Below are positions 8,701 to 19,237 of a stretch of DNA of 64,000 nt, piece by piece; the first letter of the stretch is position 1, and the number at the start of each line of letters is the position of its first letter. Source of the stretch: an uncultured Verrucomicrobiota bacterium (lineage in GTDB: Bacteria > Verrucomicrobiota > Verrucomicrobiia > Opitutales > Opitutaceae). Below the pieces are notes generated by a model. That model did no database searches, was not told the origin of the DNA, and saw only the letters and a program-made list of their open reading frames with translations. Location of the stretch: the NCBI GenBank assembly GCA_903898675.1, contig CAIUGM010000040.1:110814-174813 (forward strand), in the 5' to 3' direction. The position numbers and the translations under genes are program-made.

Positions 8701-9470
8701 TGCCACCTGCGGCCGAGGAAAACGGACCGGACGTGGCTTATGTCGGCGACTACGCCAGTTTCGCCGAGGCCCGGGCCTGCTCCCGGGGTTACGAGGAGGC
8801 GGTGATCCTGGAGCGCACCCGCCTGGCGCTGCACAAGGTGGTGCGGGGTGAGGCGGCGTATGAGCGCGATTCCGTGACCTTCGATACCCTCGAACTACCC
8901 GGACCGCTGTTGGATATCCTGAACCGCAGCGCCGCGGAACACCAAGGCAGGCTCTCCGTCCTGGATTTTGGCGGAGCCCTGGGGAGCACTTACTTTCAAT
9001 GCCGGAGTGCGCTGACCCGTTTCGCGCCGCTGGAATGGAGCGTCGTCGACCTGCCGGCACATGTGGCCTGCGGACAGCGCGAATTCGCCAACGACATCCT
9101 GCGGTTCTACCCTTCCATCGAGTCCTGCCGGCGGGAACGCCGGCCGCAGGTGCTGCTGCTTTCCGGCGTGCTGCAATACCTGCCGGAGCCCTGGCAATTC
9201 CTGCGCGAGGCCGCGACGGGCGACTTCGACTGGATCGTGCTGGACCGGACGCCCTTCATCCCCGCGGAGCGGGACCGGCTCACGGTGGAGGTCGTCTCAC
9301 CGCGCATCTATCCCGCCACTTATCCGGCCTGGTTTTTCAGCCGGCCCCGGCTCGCGGACCACCTCCCGCCCGGCTGGGAGATTGTGGTTGAGTTTGACGC
9401 GCTGGACCGGCAACTGCTCGATGGAATCGAGCTCATTTTCAAGGGCCTGGCCCTGCGCCGAAACACATGA
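8697..9470 (+). CDS. Putative methyltransferase, TIGR04325-type
   Basis: A 257-residue protein. The SAM-binding-like motif is [16 protein letters not shown] (around residues 87-101), followed by the [14 protein letters not shown] segment that replaces the usual acidic motif II, and [13 protein letters not shown] further on. These features match the family annotated as TIGR04325 methyltransferases, which often accompany surface-glycan genes. The frame continues upstream inside the sulfotransferase gene. The ATG at 8697 overlaps that gene's TGA in an ATGA junction, the pattern used repeatedly in this operon; the adjacent ATG at 8700 is equally possible. Acceptor unknown. Confidence 0.82.
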   Translation: MMPPAAEENGPDVAYVGDYASFAEARACSRGYEEAVILERTRLALHKVVRGEAAYERDSVTFDTLELPGPLLDILNRSAAEHQGRLSVLDFGGALGSTYFQCRSALTRFAPLEWSVVDLPAHVACGQREFANDILRFYPSIESCRRERRPQVLLLSGVLQYLPEPWQFLREAATGDFDWIVLDRTPFIPAERDRLTVEVVSPRIYPATYPAWFFSRPRLADHLPPGWEIVVEFDALDRQLLDGIELIFKGLALRRNT

Positions 9471-12274
9471 GATATTACTGCACTTATTTTGACACGAATT
9501 ACCTGACCCGCGGACTCGCGCTCCACCAGTCGCTGCTCGCCCACGCGGGTCCCTTCGAGCTGGTCGTGTTGTGCATGGACCAGGAGTCCGAGACGATCCT
9601 GCGCGGTCAGGCCCTACCGAATGTCCGGCTCCTGCCGGTGGCGGAACTGACCGCGAAATACCCCCGGCTGGCCGCCGCGCAGGGCGACCGGACCAAGCTG
9701 GAATTCTATTTCACCTGCACCGCCTGGCTGATGCGCCACTTGCTCCCCACGGTGCCGGCCGGCGAGTTGCTGACCTACCTGGATGCCGACCTGTATTTCT
9801 TCAGTTCGCCCGAGCCGGTTTACGCCGAGATCGGGACGGCCCCGGTCGCCATCACCCCGCATCGCTTCCCCGCTTCGCTCGCCCACCTGGAAAAATACGG
9901 TCGCTTCAACGTGGGTTGGGTTTCCCTGCGGCATGACGCGACCGGCGAAGCCTGTGCGGCGGATTGGGCGGAAAAATGCGCCGACTGGTGCTTTAACCTC
10001 CTCGAGGCGACGCGCTACGCCGACCAGAAGTATCTCGATACGTGGGCGACCCAGTTTCCCGGTACCGTCAGCCTCCTGCACCCCGGCGTCAATGTCGCCC
10101 CGTGGAACATCAAGGACTGCGCCATCACCGCGGGCAAGACCGGGCCGCAGATCCGGAAGCGGCCGCTCATTTTTTATCATTTCCACGCGCTGGTCCATCT
10201 CGGCCGGCAGCTCTACGACCCCAGCCTGCACAAGTACGATGCCGCGCTGACGCCCGGGCTCCGGAACCAGGTCTACCTCCCGTACCTGCAGGCATTGCAC
10301 CAGCACGACCAACCCGGCGGCGAGACCCCGGATGTCGTGCCACCCGCCCAGGCGGATGATCCGCGGAGCAGCCTGGCCCTCACCCACCTCCTCGGCGCCC
10401 TGCGCGCCTCCGAACTCGACCGGGCCGCCCGGCTGCAGGCGATCGAGTCCAACCACGCCGCCGCGTTGCGCGCGATCGAGGACGCGCGCGCCGCCACACG
10501 CGAGGCCCGCGCCGCCACCAAGCGCAACCTGATCTACCTGCGGGAAGTCGAGCAGGATCGCGACGCGTCTCAGGCGGTGATCAAGGAAAACCATGTCACG
10601 ATGCAGAAGATGGTCGATTACCTCGCGGCGGTGGAGAAGGACAGCGCCGACCGGCTGAAGTCCATCCACTATCACCAGGAAAAGCTGAAGGAGGCCTACT
10701 CCGACCTCGAGCGCAACGTCGCCTACCTCAAGACCCTGGAGGCCGAGATCCAGGCGCACCAGCGGGCCGGCGCGGAAAAGGAAGCGCGCATCGCCGCCCT
10801 GAACGAGCAACTCACGGCCCTCGGACAACGCCTGGTCACGCAGCAATCCATCGCGGTCTCCCGGCAGGAATACCAGGAGACACTCGCCGCCTTTGTCCCG
10901 TATGGCCGCCACCTCCGGAAAGTCATCGTGGCAAAGTACCACGAGCGTCTGTTGCCGCACATCGCCTGGCTCTCGTCCATGGGTGCCATCGTGGAAGTTT
11001 TCGGCAGCCCGGCGGAGCTGGGTGGCAATCACCAGGGATTGATCCGTTTCTGGAGCGAGAGCCTGTGGGAATGGCTGGGCCAGATCGACAGTCTCTTCAA
11101 CGAGCAGGCCTACCTGCGCGCCAATCCCGATGTGGCCGACGCCGTGGCCCAGGGACTCCTGCTCAGCGGCTGGGACCACTACCTCACCTTTGGCCAGAGC
11201 GAAAGGCGGAGCCCGGGCACCCCGAACTATTGCTCGGGCCTCGCCGACTTTGACGCCGTGGCCTATGATGAGTCGGACCGGTCGGCGGTGCTGCCGTGCC
11301 TCTGCGGGCGGCTGCAACCCCATCACAAGCTTGTGATCACCGGTCACGAACCCGCCGCCGGCTCACTGCCGCCGGACCTGGCCCGCTCCCACCTCCCGGG
11401 CAATACGGTCATTTGTCACCGGCCCCCGCAGGCCTGGCTCGGGCCGCGCCTGCCCACGATCATTCCCGGGGCCCACTGGCCGCGGGTGCGCCAGCAGGAT
11501 ATTTATCCGGACGCACCGGCCCAGACCGTCGACTGGCCGACGATCACTGTCGTCACGGTCAGCTATAACCAGGCCGCGTTCCTCGAGGAGACGATCCGCT
11601 CCGTCCTCGACCAGAACTACCCCAAGCTCGAGTACATCATCGTCGACGGCGGATCCACCGACGGCTCGGTGGACATCATCAAGAAATACGCCGACCGGCT
11701 CGCGTGGTGGGTCAGCGAAAAAGACCGGGGCCAGTCGCACGCGTTGAACAAGGGCTTCGAGCGGGCGACCGGGCGGATCCTCACCTGGCTGAACAGCGAC
11801 GACCGGCTCGCGCCGGGCAGCCTGTTCACCGTCGCGCAGACCTTCCTGCTGCACCAAACCGACGTGGTGGTCGGGCGTTGCGCTCGGGTCATGGACCGCG
11901 AACCCGTGCCCTACCACATCCACCGTTGCTATCTGCCGCTGGATATCATCGAGCCGCTGCGGCTGGACCTGCTACTCGACCTGGACTTCAGCTGGCTGAA
12001 GGGAAAGTTCTTCCACCAGCCGGAGGTTTTCTACACCCGGGAAATATTTGACCGCGCCGGCGGGAAACTGCGCGAGGATCTCTATTACAGCATGGACTAC
12101 GACCTCTGGGTGCGCATGGCCCGCGCCGGGGCCCGGATCTTCGCGGTGCCCGAGGTAGTCGCGATCTTCCGCCAGCACAAGGACCAGAAGACCGGCGGGG
12201 AAACCCTGCCCTACCTGCCCGAACTCCGCCAGGTCAACGCCGCGCACCGCGCCGAGCTCGCGGCCTCTTCCTAA
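9467..12274 (+). CDS. Bifunctional glycosyltransferase: GT-A-fold domain, coiled coil, GT2 domain
   Basis: A 935-residue protein with two probable catalytic domains. Residues 1-~290 form a GT-A-like domain starting [17 protein letters not shown], with a DAD metal-binding motif in [16 protein letters not shown]. Residues ~313-461 are a charged coiled coil with recurring YLxxxExD units. A ~40-residue [16 protein letters not shown]...[11 protein letters not shown] motif sits near residue 544. Residues ~690-900 are a GT2 domain with [25 protein letters not shown] and the catalytic-type WLNSDDRL. It starts in an ATGA overlap with the methyltransferase gene. The coiled coil may set the spacing between the active sites or mediate oligomerisation. 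Both sugar substrates are unknown. Confidence 0.88.
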   Translation: MRYYCTYFDTNYLTRGLALHQSLLAHAGPFELVVLCMDQESETILRGQALPNVRLLPVAELTAKYPRLAAAQGDRTKLEFYFTCTAWLMRHLLPTVPAGELLTYLDADLYFFSSPEPVYAEIGTAPVAITPHRFPASLAHLEKYGRFNVGWVSLRHDATGEACAADWAEKCADWCFNLLEATRYADQKYLDTWATQFPGTVSLLHPGVNVAPWNIKDCAITAGKTGPQIRKRPLIFYHFHALVHLGRQLYDPSLHKYDAALTPGLRNQVYLPYLQALHQHDQPGGETPDVVPPAQADDPRSSLALTHLLGALRASELDRAARLQAIESNHAAALRAIEDARAATREARAATKRNLIYLREVEQDRDASQAVIKENHVTMQKMVDYLAAVEKDSADRLKSIHYHQEKLKEAYSDLERNVAYLKTLEAEIQAHQRAGAEKEARIAALNEQLTALGQRLVTQQSIAVSRQEYQETLAAFVPYGRHLRKVIVAKYHERLLPHIAWLSSMGAIVEVFGSPAELGGNHQGLIRFWSESLWEWLGQIDSLFNEQAYLRANPDVADAVAQGLLLSGWDHYLTFGQSERRSPGTPNYCSGLADFDAVAYDESDRSAVLPCLCGRLQPHHKLVITGHEPAAGSLPPDLARSHLPGNTVICHRPPQAWLGPRLPTIIPGAHWPRVRQQDIYPDAPAQTVDWPTITVVTVSYNQAAFLEETIRSVLDQNYPKLEYIIVDGGSTDGSVDIIKKYADRLAWWVSEKDRGQSHALNKGFERATGRILTWLNSDDRLAPGSLFTVAQTFLLHQTDVVVGRCARVMDREPVPYHIHRCYLPLDIIEPLRLDLLLDLDFSWLKGKFFHQPEVFYTREIFDRAGGKLREDLYYSMDYDLWVRMARAGARIFAVPEVVAIFRQHKDQKTGGETLPYLPELRQVNAAHRAELAASS

Positions 12275-12299
12275 ATTCACCGTTTTCCGATTTTCCTCC

Positions 12300-13301
12300 A
12301 TGCCGCCCGATTCCGCCTCTTTCCAAGCCTGGGTCGATGACCTGCCCAAGTCCCACGGCTGGCTGCAGCTTTCGCCGGAGCGGGCCTACGCCCACGCGGA
12401 GGACGGCTACGACGCCCAGTACGGGGTTTTCGCGCCCGAGGAAGAGGAGGGCCAGGGTTTGTGCGCCCTGCTCGCCACCCACGGGGTCGATACCCGCGGG
12501 CCCGCCCTGGAAATCGGCTGCGGCACCGGCCGCCTGACCTACGGGCTCGCCCGGCATTATCCCGGCCCGGACTTCCTGATCACCGATCCCTCGCCCACTT
12601 TCCTGCGACTGACGCAGAAGCTGTTTGAAAGCGCGGGACCCTACCCGGCGCGGCAGCAGTTCGCCGTGCTCAACGCCGACGACCTCGGCCTGCTGCCGCC
12701 GGACATGTTCTCGCTCATCGCCATGCGCTCGACGCTCCACCACATCCTGAAGGTGGAGGAATTCATCGCGGCCTGCGCGCGGACCCTGCGGCCCGGCGGC
12801 GCGCTGCTCATGGGCGCCGAGCCGTGCGAGAGCGGTTATATCCTCATGGCGGCCGTGGCCCAGTCCATCGCGCCGACGCTCGAGGCGGCCGGCGTGGAGC
12901 TGCGCCCGGAGTGGCGGAAGCTGCTCAAGGTGTTCACCGACACCGTCAAGTTTTACTGCCGGCGCGACATCGACAAGACGACCGCCGAGGACAAGCACCT
13001 CTTCCGGGTTGAGGAACTGGGCGAACTCGGCGCGGAGCACGGGCTGCGCCTGCGCTTCTTCCCCAATGCCACTTTTGCCGACTACGCCCCGCCGCTGCTG
13101 CCGGAGTTTGAAAACTTCAGCGTGTTTTTCCTGAACTACCTGCAGTACTGCATGCTGTTCGACCTTGAGTTCCTGAAGCTCATCCGCCGGCACATGAAGG
13201 CGCAGCTCAAGTACCTGGACGATTGCTACCGCAGCCATGTCGGGCCGGTGCTCACCGGGGTGTTCCTGCTGAAGAAAGTGAATGGCAATATTTTGACGTG
13301 A
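12300..13301 (+). CDS. Class I SAM-dependent methyltransferase
   Basis: A 333-residue protein with a canonical motif I, LEIGCGTGRLTYGLA (around residues 75-90), an acidic strand 2 end (FLITDPS), and the post-I segments FAVLNADDLGLLPP and LIAMRSTLHHILKVEEF, as in Methyltransf_11/25 enzymes. The C-terminal 120 residues are less conserved and rich in aromatic residues, probably an acceptor-binding extension. It begins 26 bp after the bifunctional glycosyltransferase, and its TGA shares one base with the next ATG. It probably methylates a sugar or lipid-linked intermediate of this pathway; no specificity can be assigned. Confidence 0.86.
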   Translation: MPPDSASFQAWVDDLPKSHGWLQLSPERAYAHAEDGYDAQYGVFAPEEEEGQGLCALLATHGVDTRGPALEIGCGTGRLTYGLARHYPGPDFLITDPSPTFLRLTQKLFESAGPYPARQQFAVLNADDLGLLPPDMFSLIAMRSTLHHILKVEEFIAACARTLRPGGALLMGAEPCESGYILMAAVAQSIAPTLEAAGVELRPEWRKLLKVFTDTVKFYCRRDIDKTTAEDKHLFRVEELGELGAEHGLRLRFFPNATFADYAPPLLPEFENFSVFFLNYLQYCMLFDLEFLKLIRRHMKAQLKYLDDCYRSHVGPVLTGVFLLKKVNGNILT

Positions 13302-15232
13302 TGAAACCTCCTTCCGCCAGCATCCGGCCTCCCTACCTGCCGAAACGAATCCTCTTCCTCAACGATGTGGGCTTCCAGTACGGCGCGGGCATCGCGCAGG
13401 CGCGGCAAATCCAGTCGCTCCTGACCCTCGGCATCGAGGTCGGCGTCCTCGCCTGGTCGCCGGGCGACATCGACTTCGAGAATGTCACCACCCGGCCGGT
13501 CGATCCCGAACTCTGGCTGGGCATCCGCTCCGTCAACCACCTCGAGGGCGGCAAGGTCATGGCGGACGGTCCCCTCGTCGCGGGCCTGCTCCTGGAAGTG
13601 GCGCGGTTCAACCCCAACGTCATCATCGTGGGCAATCTCCACGCCGCCCGCTGGCCCTTCGCCCTGCTGCCGGCCCTGCAGGCGACCGGCTGCAAGGTGA
13701 TCGCCTTCCTGCATGACGCGTACCTCTTTACCGGCCGCTGCGCCTATCCGGGCAGTTGCTCGCTCTACCTCACCGGCTGCAACGAAACCTGCCCCACCGC
13801 GCAGGAGTACCCGAGCCTCGAGCCCGACCTGATCGCGGCGGCCTGGCAAACCCGGCGTGATATCTTCAGTGGGCCGAACGGCATCGCCGTCGTGGCCAAC
13901 AGCCGCTGGAGCGCGCAGATGTTCCGGACGGCCATGCCGGACTGCCACACCGTGGAAACCGTCGAGCTGGGCGCCGACGAATTCGTCTTTAAACCGGGGG
14001 ACAAGACCGCCGCGCGCCAGGCGCTCGGCCTGCCGGATGACAAACCGCTGATCCTGTGTGCCGCGGTCAACTTCCAGGAAAAACGCAAGGGCAGCGGCTA
14101 CCTGCGGGAAATCATCGTGGCGCTCAAGGACACCCACAACTTTGCCGCCTTTGGCCACAACACGGGGGAGATCCCCGGGCTGATCGGCCTCGGCTACCAC
14201 ATCGAGGCGGCCAAGCTCGCCACCATCTACCAGGCCGCCGACCTTTTCCTCGGCACCGCCATGGAGGAAGCCTTCGGGCAGACGGTCATGGAGGCGCAGT
14301 TGTGCGGCCTGCCCGTCGTGGCCTTCCAGGCGGGCGGCGTGACGGAAATCGTGCGCAGCGAGATCACCGGGAAATTTGTCCGGCCGGGAGACACGGCCGG
14401 CGCGGTGGCCGCCATCCAGACCCTGCTCGCGGACACCCGCTTCCGGCCGGTGGCGGCCCCGTGGGCCCGGCAGTATGCCGTCAGCCGCTTCTCGCTCTGG
14501 GCCCAGGAACATCGCTGGCACGTCTACCTTTCCGGCCGGCTCCAGGCGGGCACCGGGCACAACCCGCCCACGATCGCCTACCCGCTGGACGTTGCTGACA
14601 GCGTCAATGCGCTGGACCGCTACCTGCCCTCGTGGCCGGCGGAAGGCCGCTTTCTCTCCGAGGAACATGCGCAGATTTTTGCCAAGACCTCGCAGCTGCC
14701 CGGCTGGCAACTGCCCGGCGATTCCTTCAAGCTATTCGAAATGGCCTACCACGCCGGCGACGTGATCATGGAGATCGGCACGTTCGGGGGACGCTCGGCC
14801 ACCGTCGAGCTGCGCGGTGCCCTCGCCAACCCGGCGCGGACCGTGAAGCCCCAGTTTTACGGCATCGACATCCTCGACGATTCCATCACGCGCACCCGCC
14901 AGATCCTCGCGGGCGAGATGCTCGGCGACCATTGCCACCTGTTCCACGGCGTCCTGCAGGATTTCGTGCAGCGCTGGGACATCACGCCGACCATGGTTTT
15001 CCTCGACGGCGACCACACGTACGAGGGCGTGGTCAAGGACCTGGTCACGCTGAGTGCCTACCTGAAACCCGGGACCCCGGTGTTGATGCACGACTTCCTC
15101 AACACCGACAATGACACGGGAAAGATCGGCGTGAAGCGGGCCGCCCAGGAATGGGAGGCCGCCGGCCACGGCCGGTTCATGGGTTGCTTCGGCTGCTGCG
15201 CACTTTATGTGACGCTGAACGGCGGAAAGTAG
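13301..15232 (+). CDS. Fusion of a GT4-type glycosyltransferase and a class I methyltransferase
   Basis: A 643-residue two-domain protein. Residues ~10-430 are a GT-B glycosyltransferase: RILFLNDVGFQYGAG at the N-terminus, a Cys-containing loop (RCAYPGSCSLYLTGC) seen in WcaI-like GT4 enzymes, and C-terminal donor-site elements GTAMEEAFGQTVMEAQ and GLPVVAFQAGGVTEIV. Residues ~480-640 form a methyltransferase-24-like domain with VIMEIGTFGGRSA as motif I and MVFLDGDHTYEGV. The open frame extends 26 codons further upstream, but the ATG at 13301, overlapping the previous TGA, fits the operon pattern. Fusion suggests sequential sugar transfer and methylation, possibly chain capping, on the same growing glycan. 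Confidence 0.87.
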   Translation: MKPPSASIRPPYLPKRILFLNDVGFQYGAGIAQARQIQSLLTLGIEVGVLAWSPGDIDFENVTTRPVDPELWLGIRSVNHLEGGKVMADGPLVAGLLLEVARFNPNVIIVGNLHAARWPFALLPALQATGCKVIAFLHDAYLFTGRCAYPGSCSLYLTGCNETCPTAQEYPSLEPDLIAAAWQTRRDIFSGPNGIAVVANSRWSAQMFRTAMPDCHTVETVELGADEFVFKPGDKTAARQALGLPDDKPLILCAAVNFQEKRKGSGYLREIIVALKDTHNFAAFGHNTGEIPGLIGLGYHIEAAKLATIYQAADLFLGTAMEEAFGQTVMEAQLCGLPVVAFQAGGVTEIVRSEITGKFVRPGDTAGAVAAIQTLLADTRFRPVAAPWARQYAVSRFSLWAQEHRWHVYLSGRLQAGTGHNPPTIAYPLDVADSVNALDRYLPSWPAEGRFLSEEHAQIFAKTSQLPGWQLPGDSFKLFEMAYHAGDVIMEIGTFGGRSATVELRGALANPARTVKPQFYGIDILDDSITRTRQILAGEMLGDHCHLFHGVLQDFVQRWDITPTMVFLDGDHTYEGVVKDLVTLSAYLKPGTPVLMHDFLNTDNDTGKIGVKRAAQEWEAAGHGRFMGCFGCCALYVTLNGGK

Positions 15233-15233
15233 C

Positions 15234-18086
15234 ATGGCCCTTTTTCTCGCGCACACCTTCCTCCTGCTGGCGGCGTCCTTTGGCGCCGCCCGGCGGCTGA
15301 TTCGCGCCACGCCGGACCGGATCATGACCACCGTGATGCTGGCCTGGGCCAACATCGTGACGACCAGCCTGCTGCTCGCGAGTGTCCACCGGCTCGGCGA
15401 GAACAACTGGTTTTTCCGCACATCGCTCACGCTGGCCCTGGTTACCTGGCTGGTCCTCCGGCGCGTGACGCCCGAGACGCCGGCGGCCGCCCAGCCGGCG
15501 ACCGACCCCGCGCCGGCCGACCCGTGGCTGCTTGCCGCGTTTTTTGCAACCCTCGGCCCGATCCTCTACGCCAGCACGCGGATCGCCGCGACGTACCTGC
15601 CCAACAACTACGATTCGCTCGCGTACCACCTGCCGCGGGCCGCGTTTTATCTCGGCCAGAACACCCTTGCGCACTTCGACACGGGCAATCCGCGGCAGAT
15701 TTATTTTCCCTTCAATTACAACCTGCTGCAGCTCTTTGGCGAAATCTACAGTCCGCCGCTCCAGGTCCTCAACTTCATCAACCTCGCGGCGTGGGCCACG
15801 GGTGGACTGGCGGTTTACCGCCTCGTCCGGCTCGCCGGCGGCCGGGCGAATTCCGCCCTGATCGCCTGCTGGCTGGCCCTCACCTCCACACAGGTGCTGG
15901 CGCAGGCCACCGCCACCACGAACGACCTGCCCACCGGCGCCGGCCTGCTCTGCGTGCTTGTCTTCGCCCTCCGCTGGCGGGCGACCGGGCAACCCCGCGA
16001 CGCGCTGCTGGCGGGGCTCGCCGCCGGGCTCACCGCCGGCGCCAAGCTGACCGTCGTGTTCTTCGGTCCCGCCGCCGCCCTGGTCGGGCTCGCGATCCTG
16101 TTCCAATACTGGCAGCGCGGGGCGCTCGCGGGTTTCATCACGAAGTGTCGCGCCTGGCTCGTCCCGGCCCTGCTGGCCGCCGCCTTCTGCGCGCCGTTCG
16201 CCATCATCAACCTCGTCGAGAAGGGCGAATGGATCAACAAGACCTACGATTTCACGCTGAACCGGCCGTTCTCCTTCGGCTCCGTCATCCAGACCAGCGA
16301 GGCCTACCTGCTGCAGCTCTTCATCGAGCCCCTGCACCGCTTCACCTTCGACATGACGTTCACCAGCCAGCTGAACGTCTGGGGTGCGCAGACCTTTTTT
16401 CCCCACTGGAACCCGGACTACGCGTTCTCGCCGCTCTACCTGTTCCCGCCCGACCTGAACGAGGATCATGTCTGGTACGGTTTTGCCGGGCCGTTTATTT
16501 TGCTCGCGGCCTGCTTCTGCGTGCTGCGCGCCCGCAAGGTGCCGGCCCCGATGCTCTGGATGGCCCTGCTGGGCCTCGGCTGGCTGGCGACCTATTTTAC
16601 GCTGAACAAGTGGTCGCTCTACAACCAAAGGTATTTTGTCCCCGCCATCCTTGTGATGAGCCCGTGCGTCGCCCCGCTGGTTGAAGCCGGCTGGGCCCGC
16701 GCCTCCTTCCGGCGGAGCACCCGCGCCATACTCGGCGCCCTCGTCCTCAGCGGGCTCTGGATGGCCGGAATCTACCTGTTCAATAACACCAGCCGGCCCT
16801 ACGCCCCGCTCTGGGCGGGCACCCCGGCGCCGCAGGCCCTGCCCACCTTGCCTCCGGTCATGGTCCAGCGCCTCGCCATCCAGTCGCGCATCAACATCGA
16901 TTCCACCGACGGCAACGAGCGCATCTTCCTGCTGATGACCCTGGGCCGGAATCAACGGTTCACCGCCTCCGCGCAGACCATTCCCTCGGCCTACAACGTG
17001 TATTCCGAGTGGGGTTTTCCGCGGAAGGTGGCCTACAGCAACATCGAGCAGCGCTCGTCCTACACCGTGGTGGAGATCCCGACCAAGCCGACAGCCGGCG
17101 TGGAATTTCTCGGCACCATTGGACAGGGCCAGCCGGCCATCGATTACTACGGGCTCGTCCCCAACGCGGACCGGGTCCCCGCGGCGGAGGGCAACCGCAA
17201 TGCGCTGGTGGTGCTCTATTATGACCGGCGCGATCCCGACCGCTATGCGAAGATGCGCATCAAGGTGGCCGGGCTCAACCCGTCCGACCACGCCCGGCTG
17301 CATGTCGGCGTCGATTTCGAGGACGGCACCAGCGCCCGGCTGGCGACCTTTGCCGCCGACGGCGAGGTCCCGGCCCCGGTCACCCGGCCGTTCCGCCGCT
17401 TCACCGTCCGCGTCGAGTCCGAGGACCAGGGCAAGCTCATCGGCTCGATCGACATCCCCTACCTTTTCCGCGACAAACCGCCGGAGTTCGAGGCGGCGCA
17501 AAATCCGGCGTCACTGTTTGCCGACGAACTGGTCGGCGCCGCCAAGACCAAGGTAACGGTCGCAGGACTCGCCGCACCCGAGGGTCCGTACGATCAGTGG
17601 GGTCTGCCCGTGATACGCTGGGCCAAGGCGCCCGTGGTCCGGATTGAAATCCCGGCGGTCAGCGACCTCGCCCAGCTCCAATTGTCCTTCGGGCTCCGCC
17701 TCCAGGCCCGTGATTCCGCGTCCATTGATGTGGTTCTCAACGGCGAGCTGGTGAAAAACTACCGCGTCGAGGGCCAGACCGTGTGGCTCAACCAAAGCTT
17801 AACGCTCACACCCCGGACCGGCCCGAACGTACTGGAGTTTCGGAACGTGGCGGTCGGCACCGAGCCGGACTGGCTGGATTATCTCGAGCGCTATCCCGAC
17901 GTGAAAGGCTACCTGGTCACCCAGCACATCCCCCTGGAAAAAGGCGCACGGGAACACTATGAGCTCAAGGGCAAGGCCGAAGGCCGCACGGTCAACCTCC
18001 AGCGCCAGACCGTGCCCGTGACCTCGGCGGATCCACTCTATTATATCTTCCGCAGCCTGCGGCTGGAGGGTCTCAGAAAACCATGA
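15234..18086 (+). CDS. Large polytopic membrane protein, GT-C-like, with periplasmic C-terminal region
   Basis: A 950-residue protein with about ten hydrophobic segments in residues 1-530. It contains NNYDSLAYHLPRAAFYLG in the first large loop and IYFPFNYNLLQL, reminiscent of the acidic first-loop motif of GT39/ArnT-like transferases. Residues ~540-950 are soluble and probably periplasmic, with beta-rich stretches and a terminal DYLERYPDVKGYLV...HYELKGKAEGR motif like the one inside the 9467 glycosyltransferase. It starts 1 bp after the preceding stop and ends in an ATGA overlap with the acyltransferase gene. A polyprenyl-phosphate-sugar-dependent glycosyltransferase is the best guess; an assembly or ligase role is also possible. 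Confidence 0.72.
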   Translation: MALFLAHTFLLLAASFGAARRLIRATPDRIMTTVMLAWANIVTTSLLLASVHRLGENNWFFRTSLTLALVTWLVLRRVTPETPAAAQPATDPAPADPWLLAAFFATLGPILYASTRIAATYLPNNYDSLAYHLPRAAFYLGQNTLAHFDTGNPRQIYFPFNYNLLQLFGEIYSPPLQVLNFINLAAWATGGLAVYRLVRLAGGRANSALIACWLALTSTQVLAQATATTNDLPTGAGLLCVLVFALRWRATGQPRDALLAGLAAGLTAGAKLTVVFFGPAAALVGLAILFQYWQRGALAGFITKCRAWLVPALLAAAFCAPFAIINLVEKGEWINKTYDFTLNRPFSFGSVIQTSEAYLLQLFIEPLHRFTFDMTFTSQLNVWGAQTFFPHWNPDYAFSPLYLFPPDLNEDHVWYGFAGPFILLAACFCVLRARKVPAPMLWMALLGLGWLATYFTLNKWSLYNQRYFVPAILVMSPCVAPLVEAGWARASFRRSTRAILGALVLSGLWMAGIYLFNNTSRPYAPLWAGTPAPQALPTLPPVMVQRLAIQSRINIDSTDGNERIFLLMTLGRNQRFTASAQTIPSAYNVYSEWGFPRKVAYSNIEQRSSYTVVEIPTKPTAGVEFLGTIGQGQPAIDYYGLVPNADRVPAAEGNRNALVVLYYDRRDPDRYAKMRIKVAGLNPSDHARLHVGVDFEDGTSARLATFAADGEVPAPVTRPFRRFTVRVESEDQGKLIGSIDIPYLFRDKPPEFEAAQNPASLFADELVGAAKTKVTVAGLAAPEGPYDQWGLPVIRWAKAPVVRIEIPAVSDLAQLQLSFGLRLQARDSASIDVVLNGELVKNYRVEGQTVWLNQSLTLTPRTGPNVLEFRNVAVGTEPDWLDYLERYPDVKGYLVTQHIPLEKGAREHYELKGKAEGRTVNLQRQTVPVTSADPLYYIFRSLRLEGLRKP

Positions 18087-19237
18087 GCCCCTCCGCCCAG
18101 ACCGCGGCGCCGGGGACCGGCAGCCGCAACCCCTATATCGATACACTCCGGGGCTGGAGCATTTTCGGCGTGGTGTGTGTTCACTTCGCGGGCAGCTTTG
18201 TGACGACGGACCAATTCGCCTGGAGCCCGTCCTTTTTTCTGGGACTGACCTTGAACCAGGTCTTTGGCTTCGCCGTCCCCCTTTTCATTTTTCTCTCCGG
18301 CCTGCTCGCCGGAGCGTCGAAGTCCACGCCGGGTCTCGCCGCCTACTACAGCGGCCGGGCCTGGCGGATCGGCCTGCCCTATTTGATTGCGAGTATCGCC
18401 TCGTTTTTCCTGCTGAACCACTATGAGGGCTGGCTGGCGCTGCCCGACTTTCATGCGCGCTGGGTGTGGCTGTTCCAGCATTTCTTTTTCTACGGCGTCG
18501 AGCCCACGCTTTATTTCATCCCGCTCATTCTGCAGCTCTATCTGGTGCAACCGCTGCTAAAGGCCCTGCCCGGCTGGCTCAACCGCCTGGTGCCGGCCAT
18601 CGGGTCGCCACATTGGGCGCTGGCCCTCACCCTCAGCCTGCTGGTGCTGCATGTCAGCCTTGGGGTGCTGTGCAACCGCGGTACGCTCGACTATTATGCA
18701 TGGGGCCGGCCCAACTCACTTTTCTGGGCGGTGTACTTTTTTGCGGGGCTGCATTTCCGCAGCCTCACCGGATTGGTCTCGCGCCGGGCGCTGGGCCTGG
18801 GCGCAGCCGTCGCCCTGGCGCTCGCCGCCGGGGCCATGGCGTGGAACTTCCAGCACCTGACCAATCGCGCCCTGGTCGGCCGGAATTTCGAACTAAACCG
18901 TCTCGATTTTGCGTATGTCCGCCCGGAGATGCTCGGCTATGACCTCGCGATGGTGGTCGGACTGGCCGCCGGCGTCGCCCTCGGCTGGTCACCCCGCGCC
19001 GGGTTAGCCGCCTACCTTGGACGGTACTCCCTGGAAATCTACCTCTGGCACATCTTGGTGCTCTACTTCGGGGCCTGGCGGTTTGCCGACGTGCTCGCCT
19101 CCTGTCGCGAGTTGCCCGAGCTCATCGTCATCATCTGTGGCGGTACCGCCCTGGTCATCGCGGCTGGTGCCGACAGCCTGAAGCGGTCGCTCGCCTTCGC
19201 CACCAGCCACCGGATTGTGCTCGTGAAGGTCGACTAG
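18083..19237 (+). CDS. Acyltransferase family 3 membrane protein
   Basis: A 384-residue polytopic protein. NPYIDTLRGWSIFGVVCVHFAGS at the N-terminus contains the family (D)xLRG motif and the catalytic-type His in helix 1. FAVPLFIFLSGLLAG and the many later membrane helices match acyltransferase family 3. Its sequence differs clearly from the minus-strand homologue at 5092-6210, suggesting a different acceptor or acyl group. It overlaps the upstream membrane protein by 4 bp (ATGA) and ends this operon segment. Its last 4 bp also overlap the stop of the converging sulfotransferase-like gene. Confidence 0.9.
   Translation: MSPSAQTAAPGTGSRNPYIDTLRGWSIFGVVCVHFAGSFVTTDQFAWSPSFFLGLTLNQVFGFAVPLFIFLSGLLAGASKSTPGLAAYYSGRAWRIGLPYLIASIASFFLLNHYEGWLALPDFHARWVWLFQHFFFYGVEPTLYFIPLILQLYLVQPLLKALPGWLNRLVPAIGSPHWALALTLSLLVLHVSLGVLCNRGTLDYYAWGRPNSLFWAVYFFAGLHFRSLTGLVSRRALGLGAAVALALAAGAMAWNFQHLTNRALVGRNFELNRLDFAYVRPEMLGYDLAMVVGLAAGVALGWSPRAGLAAYLGRYSLEIYLWHILVLYFGAWRFADVLASCRELPELIVIICGGTALVIAAGADSLKRSLAFATSHRIVLVKVD

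Noticed and set aside
6463..9060. 865-codon open frame on the minus strand opposite the ABC ATPase and sulfotransferase genes
   Set aside because: It runs antisense to two well-supported genes, its translation is Arg/Gly/Asp-rich without recognisable motifs, and long antisense open frames are expected in GC-rich coding DNA.
9614..11347. 577-codon minus-strand open frame opposite the bifunctional glycosyltransferase
   Set aside because: Covers the coiled-coil and GT-A coding region in antisense; composition is that of a shadow frame.
15177..17501. 774-codon minus-strand open frame opposite the 15234 membrane protein
   Set aside because: Antisense to a protein with clear membrane helices and first-loop motif; low-complexity charged translation, no family resemblance.
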